From: an uncultured Peptococcaceae bacterium
Lineage (GTDB): Bacteria > Bacillota > Peptococcia > Peptococcales > Peptococcaceae
NCBI GenBank assembly: GCA_902462325.1
Contig: CABQBF010000113.1
Coordinates: 1-8,598, forward strand
DNA length: 8,598 bases
Reading direction: 5' to 3'
Shown: one piece after another, positions 1 to 5,619 of the stretch
Layout: the number at the start of each line of letters is the position of its first letter
Position numbering within the stretch: the first letter of the stretch is position 1
Program-made: the position numbers and the translations under genes
Notes under the pieces: model-generated
Database searches by the model: none
The model's input: the letters and a program-made list of their open reading frames with translations, nothing else
What the model was told of the DNA's origin: nothing

Positions 1-801
1 GCCCTGCAGGACGATAAAGCCGCGCTGCAAACAATCAAGGGCACCGCCAAAACCGTGGTGGTGTTGGATTATGCCCACAGCGACGACTTTGAAAAAAAAT
101 ACCGCATTGTCAGCACCTTAGCGCCGGTGTTCGCCGCACTGCTGGATAACGTGCCAGTGGTGGACGGTCAGGACTATACCCAGTTTGTAGCCGGCATTGC
201 CCTGCAAGACGCTATGCAGACCCCATTGGCCAAAGTGGAAAACATCATTACCGGCCATAGCTTTAAATATGCTCAGTACGCCAACTTTGTAGCCGCTGCG
301 CCAGCCATCGCTATAGAAGAAGGTCAGCAAATCGTCGCCACCGCGCAGAGTAACGAAGAAGCCTACGATGAAGTTACTCTAACCGACGACCAGGTTGCAG
401 GCGTGCTGGATATGGAACTGTCAGAAGTAAAAGCCACCGCCAGCGGGCTGGAGCTGCACTTTGTAGACGCGCTGCCCTATCCGCTGAATATGGCCTATGT
501 AGCCTTAATCAAGGGCCTGTTGTATAACGCCGATAACCTCAATGCCTTGTATGAATTCGTCATCAACTTGAGCAAAGAATTGCAGGATACCCTGCGGGCC
601 AACGTCATAGCCGAAGGCATGGAATGCAAATTCAACGAAGGCACCGTGCGGGAAGTGGCCAAAGACCTGTACTTTATGTCCACCCCCCAACTGCCGGAGG
701 AAGAACAGCATTATACCCAGCCATTGGACGCCATCATCTTCAAAAACATTGTGCCCAAAGACATCACCAAACGGCAACTGTATAAAATGCAGGGAAAATA
801 A
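1..801 (+). CDS. 3' part of an unrecognised acidic protein gene
   Basis: The reading frame is open from the first base of the window and ends at TAA 799-801, so 266 C-terminal codons are visible and the true start lies upstream. A GTG at 55 falls inside the open frame and has no Shine-Dalgarno sequence, so I do not take it as the start. The protein is rich in Ala, Glu, Asp and Leu, with no signal peptide, no convincing membrane span and no cysteine motif in the visible part; it looks cytoplasmic and mixed alpha/beta. Segments such as VVVLDYAHSDDFEKKYR near the start and a basic tail (ITKRQLYKMQGK) are its only distinctive marks. I recognise no family and propose no function. A strong terminator begins 10 bases after the stop, so this is the last gene of its transcript. 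Confidence is high that it is coding and nil on function. Confidence 0.85.
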   Translation, partial: ALQDDKAALQTIKGTAKTVVVLDYAHSDDFEKKYRIVSTLAPVFAALLDNVPVVDGQDYTQFVAGIALQDAMQTPLAKVENIITGHSFKYAQYANFVAAAPAIAIEEGQQIVATAQSNEEAYDEVTLTDDQVAGVLDMELSEVKATASGLELHFVDALPYPLNMAYVALIKGLLYNADNLNALYEFVINLSKELQDTLRANVIAEGMECKFNEGTVREVAKDLYFMSTPQLPEEEQHYTQPLDAIIFKNIVPKDITKRQLYKMQGK

Positions 802-810
802 AAAAGTCAA

Positions 811-854
811 AAAAGAACCAGTGGTTTTTCAAGTGAAAATCACTGGTTCTTTTT
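811..854. terminator. Rho-independent terminator, probably bidirectional
   Basis: Arms AAAAGAACCAGTG (811-823) and CACTGGTTCTTTT (841-853) are perfectly complementary over 13 bases, and A-T and G-T pairs extend the stem towards the loop. The + strand transcript ends in a run of U (850-854). The minus strand transcript also ends in U-rich sequence because the left flank is A-rich (801-814). It closes the partial gene ending at 801 and could also stop transcription from the convergent carboxypeptidase gene, which ends at 1188. Confidence 0.88.
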
Positions 855-918
855 ATAGCAGACAGCCATTGCCAACATTTTTAGAATACACCATTGGTTT
901 ATGAAAGAAAAAACTAAT

Positions 919-954
919 GTAAATGGTAATAGTAATGTAAATGTAAATGGTAAT
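919..954 (+). repeat. Short direct repeat, GTAAATGGTAAT twice
   Basis: GTAAATGGTAAT occurs at 919-930 and again at 943-954. A related copy of TAATGTAAATG occurs at 915-925 and 933-943. If read from the ATG at 901 it would encode a short Asn/Val/Gly stretch, but that frame has no ribosome binding site. It is a low-complexity micro-repeat of unknown meaning. Confidence 0.6.
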
Positions 955-1058
955 GCTACTGGACACCACCACATGGCCGTATATCCTGTGTGAAAATCGC
1001 TGTGTGATGGTGGTGGAAGTAGCTCACGAGCCTTGCAAGGCAATTTAAAACTGACGGA

Positions 1059-1119
1059 AACTGTGCTGGCAGTTCTGGCACAGTTGGAAAATCTGGCCTA
1101 ACGGCCAGCGGACAGATTT
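1059..1119. other. Cluster of hairpins in the intergenic stretch
   Basis: AACTGTGC (1059-1066) pairs perfectly with GCACAGTT (1078-1085). Right after it, CTGGCC (1093-1098) pairs with GGCCAG (1103-1108) around the loop TAAC. An alternative outer pairing is AAATCTG (1089-1095) with CAGATTT (1113-1119). Neither stem is followed by a T run on + or minus, so they are not classic terminators. They could be part of a dispersed structured intergenic repeat or an unannotated RNA; the sequence alone cannot decide. Confidence 0.5.
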
Positions 1120-1150
1120 CTGTACGAATGGTCGGGTAGGGGCAGGATAG

Positions 1151-1176
1151 GCAAAAGATAGCAAAAGATAGCAAAA
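1151..1176 (+). repeat. 10-base tandem repeat GCAAAAGATA, 2.6 copies
   Basis: GCAAAAGATA is present at 1151-1160 and 1161-1170, followed by the partial copy GCAAAA at 1171-1176. It lies 11 bases downstream of the stop of the minus-strand carboxypeptidase gene. In that transcript it reads as a U-rich 3' tail with no clear stem in front of it. Confidence 0.8.
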
Positions 1177-1187
1177 AATCCCGAACT

Positions 1188-2276
1188 CTACACGCCGTAC
1201 ATACTATACAGCGCTACATGGTCATAGATACAGCGCCAACTGCTGTAGGTGTTGGCGGTAACGCAGATATAGGGCTTGCCGCTGCTGGATACAAAGTAGC
1301 TGGCGGCGCAGTTGCCTGATTGGTTGACAAAGCCTGTTTTAGCGGCTAAGACAGCGCCGCCGGTTTCTTTATCTTCGATACGTCGCAGGAACCAGTTGGA
1401 CAGCACGATGCCTTCGGGATGCTGTTCGGTGACAGAGGTGGTGTAGGTGCGGGCTGCTAAGACTTCCCCGGCAATATCGTTGGCCAGCGCTGCTTTCAAA
1501 ATCATGGCCATATCGTAGACGGTGCAGTAATGGTTTTCGTCATACAGGCCGATGCAGTTGGTAAAATGGGCTGTTTCCGACAGGCCCAGCTGGTCTAGCT
1601 TGTCGTTCATCAGGTCCATAAAAGCTTCCTGCGAGCCTGCTGCGTAAATGGCCAGAGCGGCGGCGGCTTCTCCGCCGGAGGGCAGCACAGTGCCGTACAG
1701 TAAGTCGCGGACAGTGACTGTTTCTTCGTCCAAAAATCCGGCGGTGCTGCACTTATGTTGATAGGCATAGTCGGTAATTTCCCGGGTAATGGTGAAGGTG
1801 TCGTCCAAATTCGTGATATGCTCCGCCGCAACCAGAACAGTCAGAATTTTTGTCATAGAAGCGGGACAGATGATGGTATGGGCTTCTTTTTGGGCCACGA
1901 TGGTATTGTCTGTTTCGTCAATAAGAATGGCATACTGGCTGAGTACATTGCTGTCGTCCAGTGTGATGGTATCAGCGTTGCTTTCGGCAGTGAAGCCTGC
2001 TTTCAGTTGGGTTTGTCCTACGGTGAGCCAGCCGTGATCGACGGTTTCTGCAAGCTGGTTTTCCGGTTCTGTGTTTTGCCCAGACGCGGGCTTGCTCTGG
2101 AACAGCCAGCCCCGCAATAAAAATAAAAGCAGGAGGCAGAGTAAGAGCGCTGCGCCAATGAGTAAGCGCTGTTTTCGCTGTTGTTGTTTGCGCTGCCGCT
2201 GGCGGACTTCCCGCTGTTCTCGGTAGCCTTGCAGTAATTCTTCTTTGCTGCTGTTTTGTCGCTGTAAGTGGTTCAT
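1188..2276 (-). CDS. D-alanyl-D-alanine carboxypeptidase, membrane-anchored (PBP5/DacF type, peptidase S11)
   Basis: A 362-residue serine DD-carboxypeptidase that would trim the terminal D-Ala from peptidoglycan stem peptides outside the membrane. The three active-site motifs are in order with family spacing: S140-M-T-K143 (nucleophile motif), S200-G-G202 in place of the usual SxN, and K313-T-G315. A basic, Gln/Arg-rich cytoplasmic N-terminus (residues 1-37) precedes one membrane span at about 38-57, giving an N-terminal anchor; I see no C-terminal amphipathic anchor domain of the PBP5 kind, since the chain ends soon after the catalytic domain. The start at 2276 is chosen because AGGAG (2285-2289 on the complement) sits 8 bases upstream; an in-frame ATG at 2327 has no comparable site. 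It stands alone in its transcription unit. Family assignment is firm; the exact substrate, and whether it has a sporulation or vegetative role, is not visible. Confidence 0.93.
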   Translation of the reverse strand: MNHLQRQNSSKEELLQGYREQREVRQRQRKQQQRKQRLLIGAALLLCLLLLFLLRGWLFQSKPASGQNTEPENQLAETVDHGWLTVGQTQLKAGFTAESNADTITLDDSNVLSQYAILIDETDNTIVAQKEAHTIICPASMTKILTVLVAAEHITNLDDTFTITREITDYAYQHKCSTAGFLDEETVTVRDLLYGTVLPSGGEAAAALAIYAAGSQEAFMDLMNDKLDQLGLSETAHFTNCIGLYDENHYCTVYDMAMILKAALANDIAGEVLAARTYTTSVTEQHPEGIVLSNWFLRRIEDKETGGAVLAAKTGFVNQSGNCAASYFVSSSGKPYICVTANTYSSWRCIYDHVALYSMYGV

Positions 2277-2284
2277 AGAAAAAT

Positions 2285-2289
2285 CTCCT
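2285..2289 (-). promoter_or_regulatory. Ribosome binding site that decides the carboxypeptidase start
   Basis: AGGAG on the minus strand lies 8 bases before the ATG at 2276-2274. The alternative ATG, 17 codons upstream at 2327, lacks such a site, so translation most likely begins at 2276. Confidence 0.75.
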
Positions 2290-2325
2290 GTGCGATCGGT
2301 TGGTAAATGTTTGCTTGTTTTATTC

Positions 2326-2354
2326 ATTGTACAATAACAGAGGGAAAAAGAAAA
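2326..2354 (-). promoter_or_regulatory. Possible promoter of the carboxypeptidase gene
   Basis: On the minus strand a TACAAT hexamer (2331-2326) is a good -10 candidate; the -35 position 17 bases upstream reads TTTTCT (2354-2349), a poor match. If correct, transcription would start near 2319, after the upstream ATG at 2327, which would independently support the start at 2276. No operator is evident. Confidence 0.35.
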
Positions 2355-2481
2355 GAGGAAAAAACAGGGAAAAAGGTTGTTTCCGCTAAAAATATTTTAT
2401 CCTTCATGATTTTGTGGTGGGGCAGGCATAGGCTATGGCGGAATATCCATGCAGGCGAATGGCAAGGCGGTTTTGGCAAAG

Positions 2482-2510
2482 AAAAACAGACCCCGCCGAA
2501 GCGAGGTCTG
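2482..2510 (-). terminator. Rho-independent terminator with UUCG tetraloop for the DsrMK-like operon
   Basis: Read on the minus strand, CAGACCTCGC (2510-2501) pairs with GCGGGGTCTG (2496-2487), one G-U pair included, around a TTCG loop. The stem is 10 base pairs and is followed by TTTTT (2486-2482). It starts 54 bases after the stop of the iron-sulfur protein gene and is a textbook intrinsic terminator for that operon. Confidence 0.93.
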
Positions 2511-2564
2511 CCAGCAAAGTGTAAAGTTGTTCAAAGATGCGGAACATTTCAAATACGCGGATTT

Positions 2565-4247
2565 TTATTCGTCGCGCAAGAATTCCATATACGGCGTACT
2601 ATACTTCGTCATCGCATTGACAATCAGTTCTACCAACCCGCCGTAATGTACATTGAAGCGGTCTAATTCGTAATGTTCGATGATATCACGCATAGCGCCT
2701 TTACAGTTGGAGCATGGTGCGCAGATGTATTTTGGCACGTCGGTGTTTTCCATCAGTTCTGGACCGAAGGCTTCCAAAATCTGAGCCAGTTTCTTTCTGT
2801 GGGCTACGTTATCTCTCCAAGCTGGGAAGCTCATGGAGTTCATAATGGCGAAGCCGGAACCGCCCCCGCAGCAGTAGTTGTTTACGCCATGCTCTTTCAT
2901 TTCATAGTAGGGCAGGCCCATGTTGCCGTAATGACCCGGTTTCATGATAGCTTTTAAAATATCGCGCTGTGGTTTTACAACGCCCATCTGACGAACTATG
3001 TTACATGGGTCGTGCAAAATGACAGGGAAATCATTGCGGTTGGGGTCGATGTTAAAGGTGCCGCCCAGTACCAAATCGCGCATCAGAGGCAGGAAACTTT
3101 GTACAGGGACACGGTCGCTGCCTGGATAAAACCGGTCTGCTGTAATAGCGGCAGCTTTGTGGGCGTGACCGCACTCAGCGATGACAATTCGTTTTACGCC
3201 CAGTTTTTTGGCGACTTCGTTCTGTTTAAGTGCTACTTTTTTGGCTTGCAGGTCATCATAGAACAACCCGTAGTTTACGTTGTCGTAGCCGCCGATATCG
3301 CTGGACAGGGTCCAGGACAAACCGGCTTCCTGGAACAGCATGGTGAATGCCATGGGGTTTTCCGGCCATGCGTTAAATTCACCGGCGTTGTGGATTAACA
3401 AAATGTCTGCGCCTTCCACGTCGATTGGCGTTTTATATTCGGTGGTGCCTTCGCCAAACAAGTCGGTGGCGTCTTCATCCAGGAATTCTACGGTATCCAA
3501 GAATGGCACTTTGCTCATACCAGTAGAAGAACCGGTTTTTAACTGTAACTGGGTGCCTTTTTCGTGCAATGGTTTTGGTGCAATGCCCATTTCCTGGCTG
3601 AAAATTTTACGAATTTCACGGGCTAAGAGGCCGTTATCCAGAGCCAATGGGCAGGTTTGGGCGCAACGGCGGCACAAATTGCAACGGTAAGCCAGTTCGC
3701 CTAACCGGGCTACAGTCTGCCAGTTCAGGTCAATGTCGCCGCCGATAAATTTCACCATCACACCTTTTTTACCGCCCGGGATTAATTTGCCGTTTTTGTC
3801 AAAGTATTTTTTTACAATCATGCGCAACACTTCGGCCCGGTAAGTCGGACGGTAAATTTCGTTACCCTTGGTGGCTTCAAAGATATGACAGGCGTTGGAA
3901 CAGGTATTACATTTTGCACAGTATTCCATGGACAGGTTTAAAGCCTGCAAAATGCCTCCGTTGGTATCGGTAGACAGCATTCTTTCTACGCCGCGCAGGA
4001 ATTTTTGAACCAATTCTTCTTCTTCTTCTTTGGTTTTTGGTCTTTCAAAGGTATCAATGGCGATGAAACCATCCAGATGACTGTTGTATTTTTCATTCCA
4101 GTCCGGTTTTGGAGCCTTAAAGCCAGGTTCCATTTCTGGTTTATCAAAAGGTGCAGGTAGCTTCATTAAATCGTCGACAGTCACTTCTGTTAGCTGGTCG
4201 CACATGATACTAATATCACGAGGTTTTAAATCTTGGCCTTTTATCAC
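2565..4247 (-). CDS. DsrK/HdrD-like iron-sulfur protein with two [4Fe-4S] motifs and a CCG domain
   Basis: A 560-residue cytoplasmic iron-sulfur protein of the heterodisulfide-reductase-related family. It carries two ferredoxin-type motifs, C110-x2-C113-x2-C116-x3-C120 and C189-x2-C192-x2-C195-x3-C199-P. A C-terminal cysteine-rich (CCG) domain follows, with C415 in HDPC, C459-C460 in YCCGGGSG and C509-x2-C512 plus C515. The place where a first CCG motif would sit has only ECGHAH (C359), so one CCG site remains, as in DsrK/TmcB and unlike HdrD with two. In DsrMK-type complexes this subunit takes electrons from the membrane cytochrome b and reduces a disulfide or sulfur substrate at the CCG cluster; the substrate here is unknown. 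The start is the GTG at 4247 because GGAGG (4260-4256) sits 8 bases upstream; the longer frame would overlap the preceding gene. It begins 22 bases after the cytochrome gene, so the two are co-transcribed. GlpC-like or lactate-oxidase-like roles are less likely given the partner. Confidence 0.88.
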   Translation of the reverse strand: MIKGQDLKPRDISIMCDQLTEVTVDDLMKLPAPFDKPEMEPGFKAPKPDWNEKYNSHLDGFIAIDTFERPKTKEEEEELVQKFLRGVERMLSTDTNGGILQALNLSMEYCAKCNTCSNACHIFEATKGNEIYRPTYRAEVLRMIVKKYFDKNGKLIPGGKKGVMVKFIGGDIDLNWQTVARLGELAYRCNLCRRCAQTCPLALDNGLLAREIRKIFSQEMGIAPKPLHEKGTQLQLKTGSSTGMSKVPFLDTVEFLDEDATDLFGEGTTEYKTPIDVEGADILLIHNAGEFNAWPENPMAFTMLFQEAGLSWTLSSDIGGYDNVNYGLFYDDLQAKKVALKQNEVAKKLGVKRIVIAECGHAHKAAAITADRFYPGSDRVPVQSFLPLMRDLVLGGTFNIDPNRNDFPVILHDPCNIVRQMGVVKPQRDILKAIMKPGHYGNMGLPYYEMKEHGVNNYCCGGGSGFAIMNSMSFPAWRDNVAHRKKLAQILEAFGPELMENTDVPKYICAPCSNCKGAMRDIIEHYELDRFNVHYGGLVELIVNAMTKYSTPYMEFLRDE

Positions 4248-4255
4248 GATAGTTT

Positions 4256-4260
4256 CCTCC
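4256..4260 (-). promoter_or_regulatory. Ribosome binding site fixing a GTG start
   Basis: GGAGG on the minus strand lies in the short gap after the cytochrome gene's stop (4270) and 8 bases before GTG 4247-4245. It shows that the iron-sulfur protein starts at GTG rather than at the upstream in-frame ATG (4316), which lies inside the cytochrome gene. Confidence 0.85.
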
Positions 4261-4269
4261 GTTTCTCTC

Positions 4270-5178
4270 TTATTTTTGAGCAGCTTCTTCAGCAGCAGGC
4301 TGAGGTGGCTGCGCATGTGGAGCTTCCCATTTCAACGCGTTTGGGTCTTTTGGTTTTTTAGCAGCGGCAATAATGTTTGCTTCAATGTGGCTGCCAGGCA
4401 TGTTTGGTTCGTTATCCCAGATAACTTTGTGGAAGGTGTAATATTTACCTACATAGTGGCTCAGCTTGGTCAGCGGGATATAGAAGCTGATGAAAGCCAA
4501 TACCAGAATGAACAGCACCAGAACCACCGGCACACCGTCTGGATAGAAAGCGTTCAGCGGCTGGAAGGTGAACATAGCCCGCGCAATGTTGCGGCCAAAT
4601 TCAAAGTTCATATCGCCCAACCAGTTTAACAGCCCCAATACAGAAGTAGCCAACAGGATTACCAGGTTGAAATATTCCTGCGGTGTGGTGTAGCTTTTGA
4701 ATTGTTTTACAAAAAGACGTTTGCACAACAGACCGATAGCGCCCACGGTCATCAATACACCGGCGATAATACCGGCCAGTGTGGTTAAGAAAATATCGAT
4801 GGTGAGCAAAGCGCCGTTTGGCAGGAATGCGCCGATTAATACCAATACGCTCCAGGCGATTGCAGCGTACATACCTAAATGCAAAGAGTAGGATAACCAC
4901 CAGAAATTATTCTGGTTTACAAACAATTTTTTGATAAACAGCATTTCCACGCCCATGTCCAGCAGTTCGCCTTTCAGGTTGTGGTGGCGTTCTTTTTCAT
5001 ACCATTTATCGTCTTCCATGTAAGAACCGCCATAATGAATTTTTTCTTCACTTTCCAGTGGGATTGGATACAGATCCTGTCTGCCATGCTGGGGGAGTTT
5101 TCCGTATTCCATGAATTTCTTTACAGTTAATCCGATGAATGCAATGAGAGCAACCCAGCAAATTAGAGTTAAAATCAT
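4270..5178 (-). CDS. DsrM/NarI-like membrane cytochrome b subunit
   Basis: A 302-residue integral membrane protein resembling the NarI/DsrM/HdrE family, which binds heme b and exchanges electrons with menaquinol. Hydrophobic spans are visible at about 2-19, 93-117, 123-150, 170-188 and 217-236, five in all as expected for DsrM/NarI-type subunits. A hydrophilic loop of about 70 residues separates spans 1 and 2. Candidate heme-ligand histidines are H100 in span 2 and H241 and H250 just after span 5, in a stretch (LSHYVGKYYTFHKVIWDNEP) that resembles the DsrM C-terminal signature as I recall it. The tail is Ala/Pro/Gln-rich. The start at 5178 is set by GGAGG (5190-5186) 7 bases upstream. It is the first gene of a two-gene operon with the DsrK-like protein, a pairing that strongly supports a DsrMK-type quinol:disulfide electron-transfer module. 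Heme ligation is inferred, not shown. Confidence 0.85.
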   Translation of the reverse strand: MILTLICWVALIAFIGLTVKKFMEYGKLPQHGRQDLYPIPLESEEKIHYGGSYMEDDKWYEKERHHNLKGELLDMGVEMLFIKKLFVNQNNFWWLSYSLHLGMYAAIAWSVLVLIGAFLPNGALLTIDIFLTTLAGIIAGVLMTVGAIGLLCKRLFVKQFKSYTTPQEYFNLVILLATSVLGLLNWLGDMNFEFGRNIARAMFTFQPLNAFYPDGVPVVLVLFILVLAFISFYIPLTKLSHYVGKYYTFHKVIWDNEPNMPGSHIEANIIAAAKKPKDPNALKWEAPHAQPPQPAAEEAAQK

Positions 5179-5299
5179 ACTAGTACCTCCTTGGTTGTTT
5201 TTATAATTTTTCTGTGCGCAGCTCCATGTCCGCCCTGCTCCGCCGCCTGATTCGCAGCAAAACGGCACGATGTTTCAGCGCAAAATCCTACTAAATATC

Positions 5300-5327
5300 A
5301 TTATACCGAATTGCAAGGCAATTTCAA
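5300..5327 (-). promoter_or_regulatory. Promoter of the DsrMK-like operon
   Basis: On the minus strand, TTGAAA (5327-5322) and TATAAT (5305-5300) are separated by 16 bases: five of six and six of six matches to the sigma-A consensus. The expected start near 5293 leaves a leader of about 115 bases before the ATG at 5178. I recognise no riboswitch or attenuator in that leader. Confidence 0.75.
5309..5323. promoter_or_regulatory. Dyad in the DsrMK-like promoter spacer, possible operator
   Basis: AATTGC-AAG-GCAATT is a perfect dyad with 6-base arms and a 3-base centre, lying almost exactly in the spacer between the -35 and -10 boxes. A regulator bound here would block RNA polymerase. A second TTGCAA at 5335-5340 lies just upstream of the -35. 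The cognate regulator is unknown. Confidence 0.4.
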
Positions 5328-5494
5328 ATCTTTTTTGCAATCCGGCGAACTTTGATAATAAACATCTATTTCCCGAGGTATCAAGAAAAATTATAAGCCC
5401 GATGAAACTGGCAAGACAAACTGGATTTTTGTTTCTCACTGAAAACATACCCCAGAAACGGAACGGAAAAACGAGAAAGTTCTGGAAATATAAT
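5328..5494. other. AT-rich divergent intergenic region
   Basis: This stretch lies between the back-to-back promoters of the minus-strand DsrMK-like operon and the + strand lipoprotein operon. I see no gene, RNA or long repeat in it. Confidence 0.6.
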
Positions 5495-5523
5495 TTTATA
5501 AATCTAAAATAATGTGATATAAT
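5495..5523 (+). promoter_or_regulatory. Extended -10 promoter of the lipoprotein/propeller operon
   Basis: TATAAT at 5518-5523 is preceded by TGA (5515-5517), giving a TGnTATAAT extended -10. A weak -35, TTTATA (5495-5500), sits 17 bases upstream. The expected start is near 5530, directly in front of the inverted repeat at 5540-5577. Confidence 0.72.
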
Positions 5524-5539
5524 TGGCTTGGCTGGAGGA

Positions 5540-5577
5540 CAACACGCCCATTTAGTTTGGGCAACATGGGCGTGTTG
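5540..5577 (+). promoter_or_regulatory. 12-base-pair inverted repeat in the operon leader
   Basis: CAACACGCCCAT (5540-5551) and ATGGGCGTGTTG (5566-5577) are perfectly complementary around a 14-base loop. It begins about 10 bases after the predicted transcription start and ends 42 bases before the preferred start codon. No T run follows, so it is not a normal terminator. It could be an mRNA-stabilising 5' hairpin, a translation-control element or a DNA operator. Confidence 0.65.
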
Positions 5578-5619
5578 AGCGGGAAGGGGATGATGGTATT
5601 GATCGCGCAAGGTAGAGAA

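Larger units (their letters stand above)
855..1187. other. Gene-free stretch with short repeats and hairpins
   Basis: About 330 bases lie between the terminator and the stop of the convergent carboxypeptidase gene. No reading frame here has both a ribosome binding site and protein-like composition. The stretch contains a near-repeat of GTAAATGGTAAT (919-930 and 943-954), an imperfect hairpin with arms CACCACCA (964-971) and TGGTGGTG (1008-1015), the palindrome CCTTGCAAGG (1031-1040), the hairpin cluster at 1059-1119 and a 10-base tandem repeat at 1151-1176. The density of dyads suggests an intergenic repeat element or decayed sequence rather than a gene. Confidence 0.6.

Noticed and set aside
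901..993. Small + strand frame of 30 codons starting MKEKTNVNGN, rich in Asn/Val/Gly, with a HHH run
   Set aside because: There is no ribosome binding site, the composition comes from the low-complexity GTAAATGGTAAT repeats, and it lies in a hairpin-rich gene-free stretch. Probably not translated.
1033..1046. 14-base match TTGCAAGGCAATTT shared with 5311-5324, considered as a firm shared operator
   Set aside because: One 14-base match within a window of this size is close to what chance allows, so it is mentioned only as a weak lead under the dyad finding.
956..1174. Minus-strand frame of 72 codons through the hairpin cluster
   Set aside because: It crosses the hairpins and tandem repeat, has no Shine-Dalgarno sequence and no protein-like pattern. 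Most likely a chance translation of the intergenic repeat.
1754..2120. Long + strand frames opposite the carboxypeptidase and other genes
   Set aside because: They are antisense shadows of clear genes with recognised motifs, without ribosome binding sites or family features.
2277..2327. Upstream ATG at 2327 giving a 17-residue N-terminal extension of the carboxypeptidase
   Set aside because: It has no ribosome binding site, it overlaps the candidate -10 box, and a good AGGAG precedes the internal ATG at 2276.
4248..4316. ATG start at 4316 for the iron-sulfur protein
   Set aside because: It would overlap the end of the cytochrome gene by 47 bases, while GGAGG lies exactly 8 bases before GTG 4247.
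5179..5268. 30-residue upstream extension of the cytochrome gene to 5268
   Set aside because: The extension is Cys/Gly-rich and unlike a membrane-protein start, whereas GGAGG with ideal spacing precedes the ATG at 5178, followed directly by a hydrophobic span.
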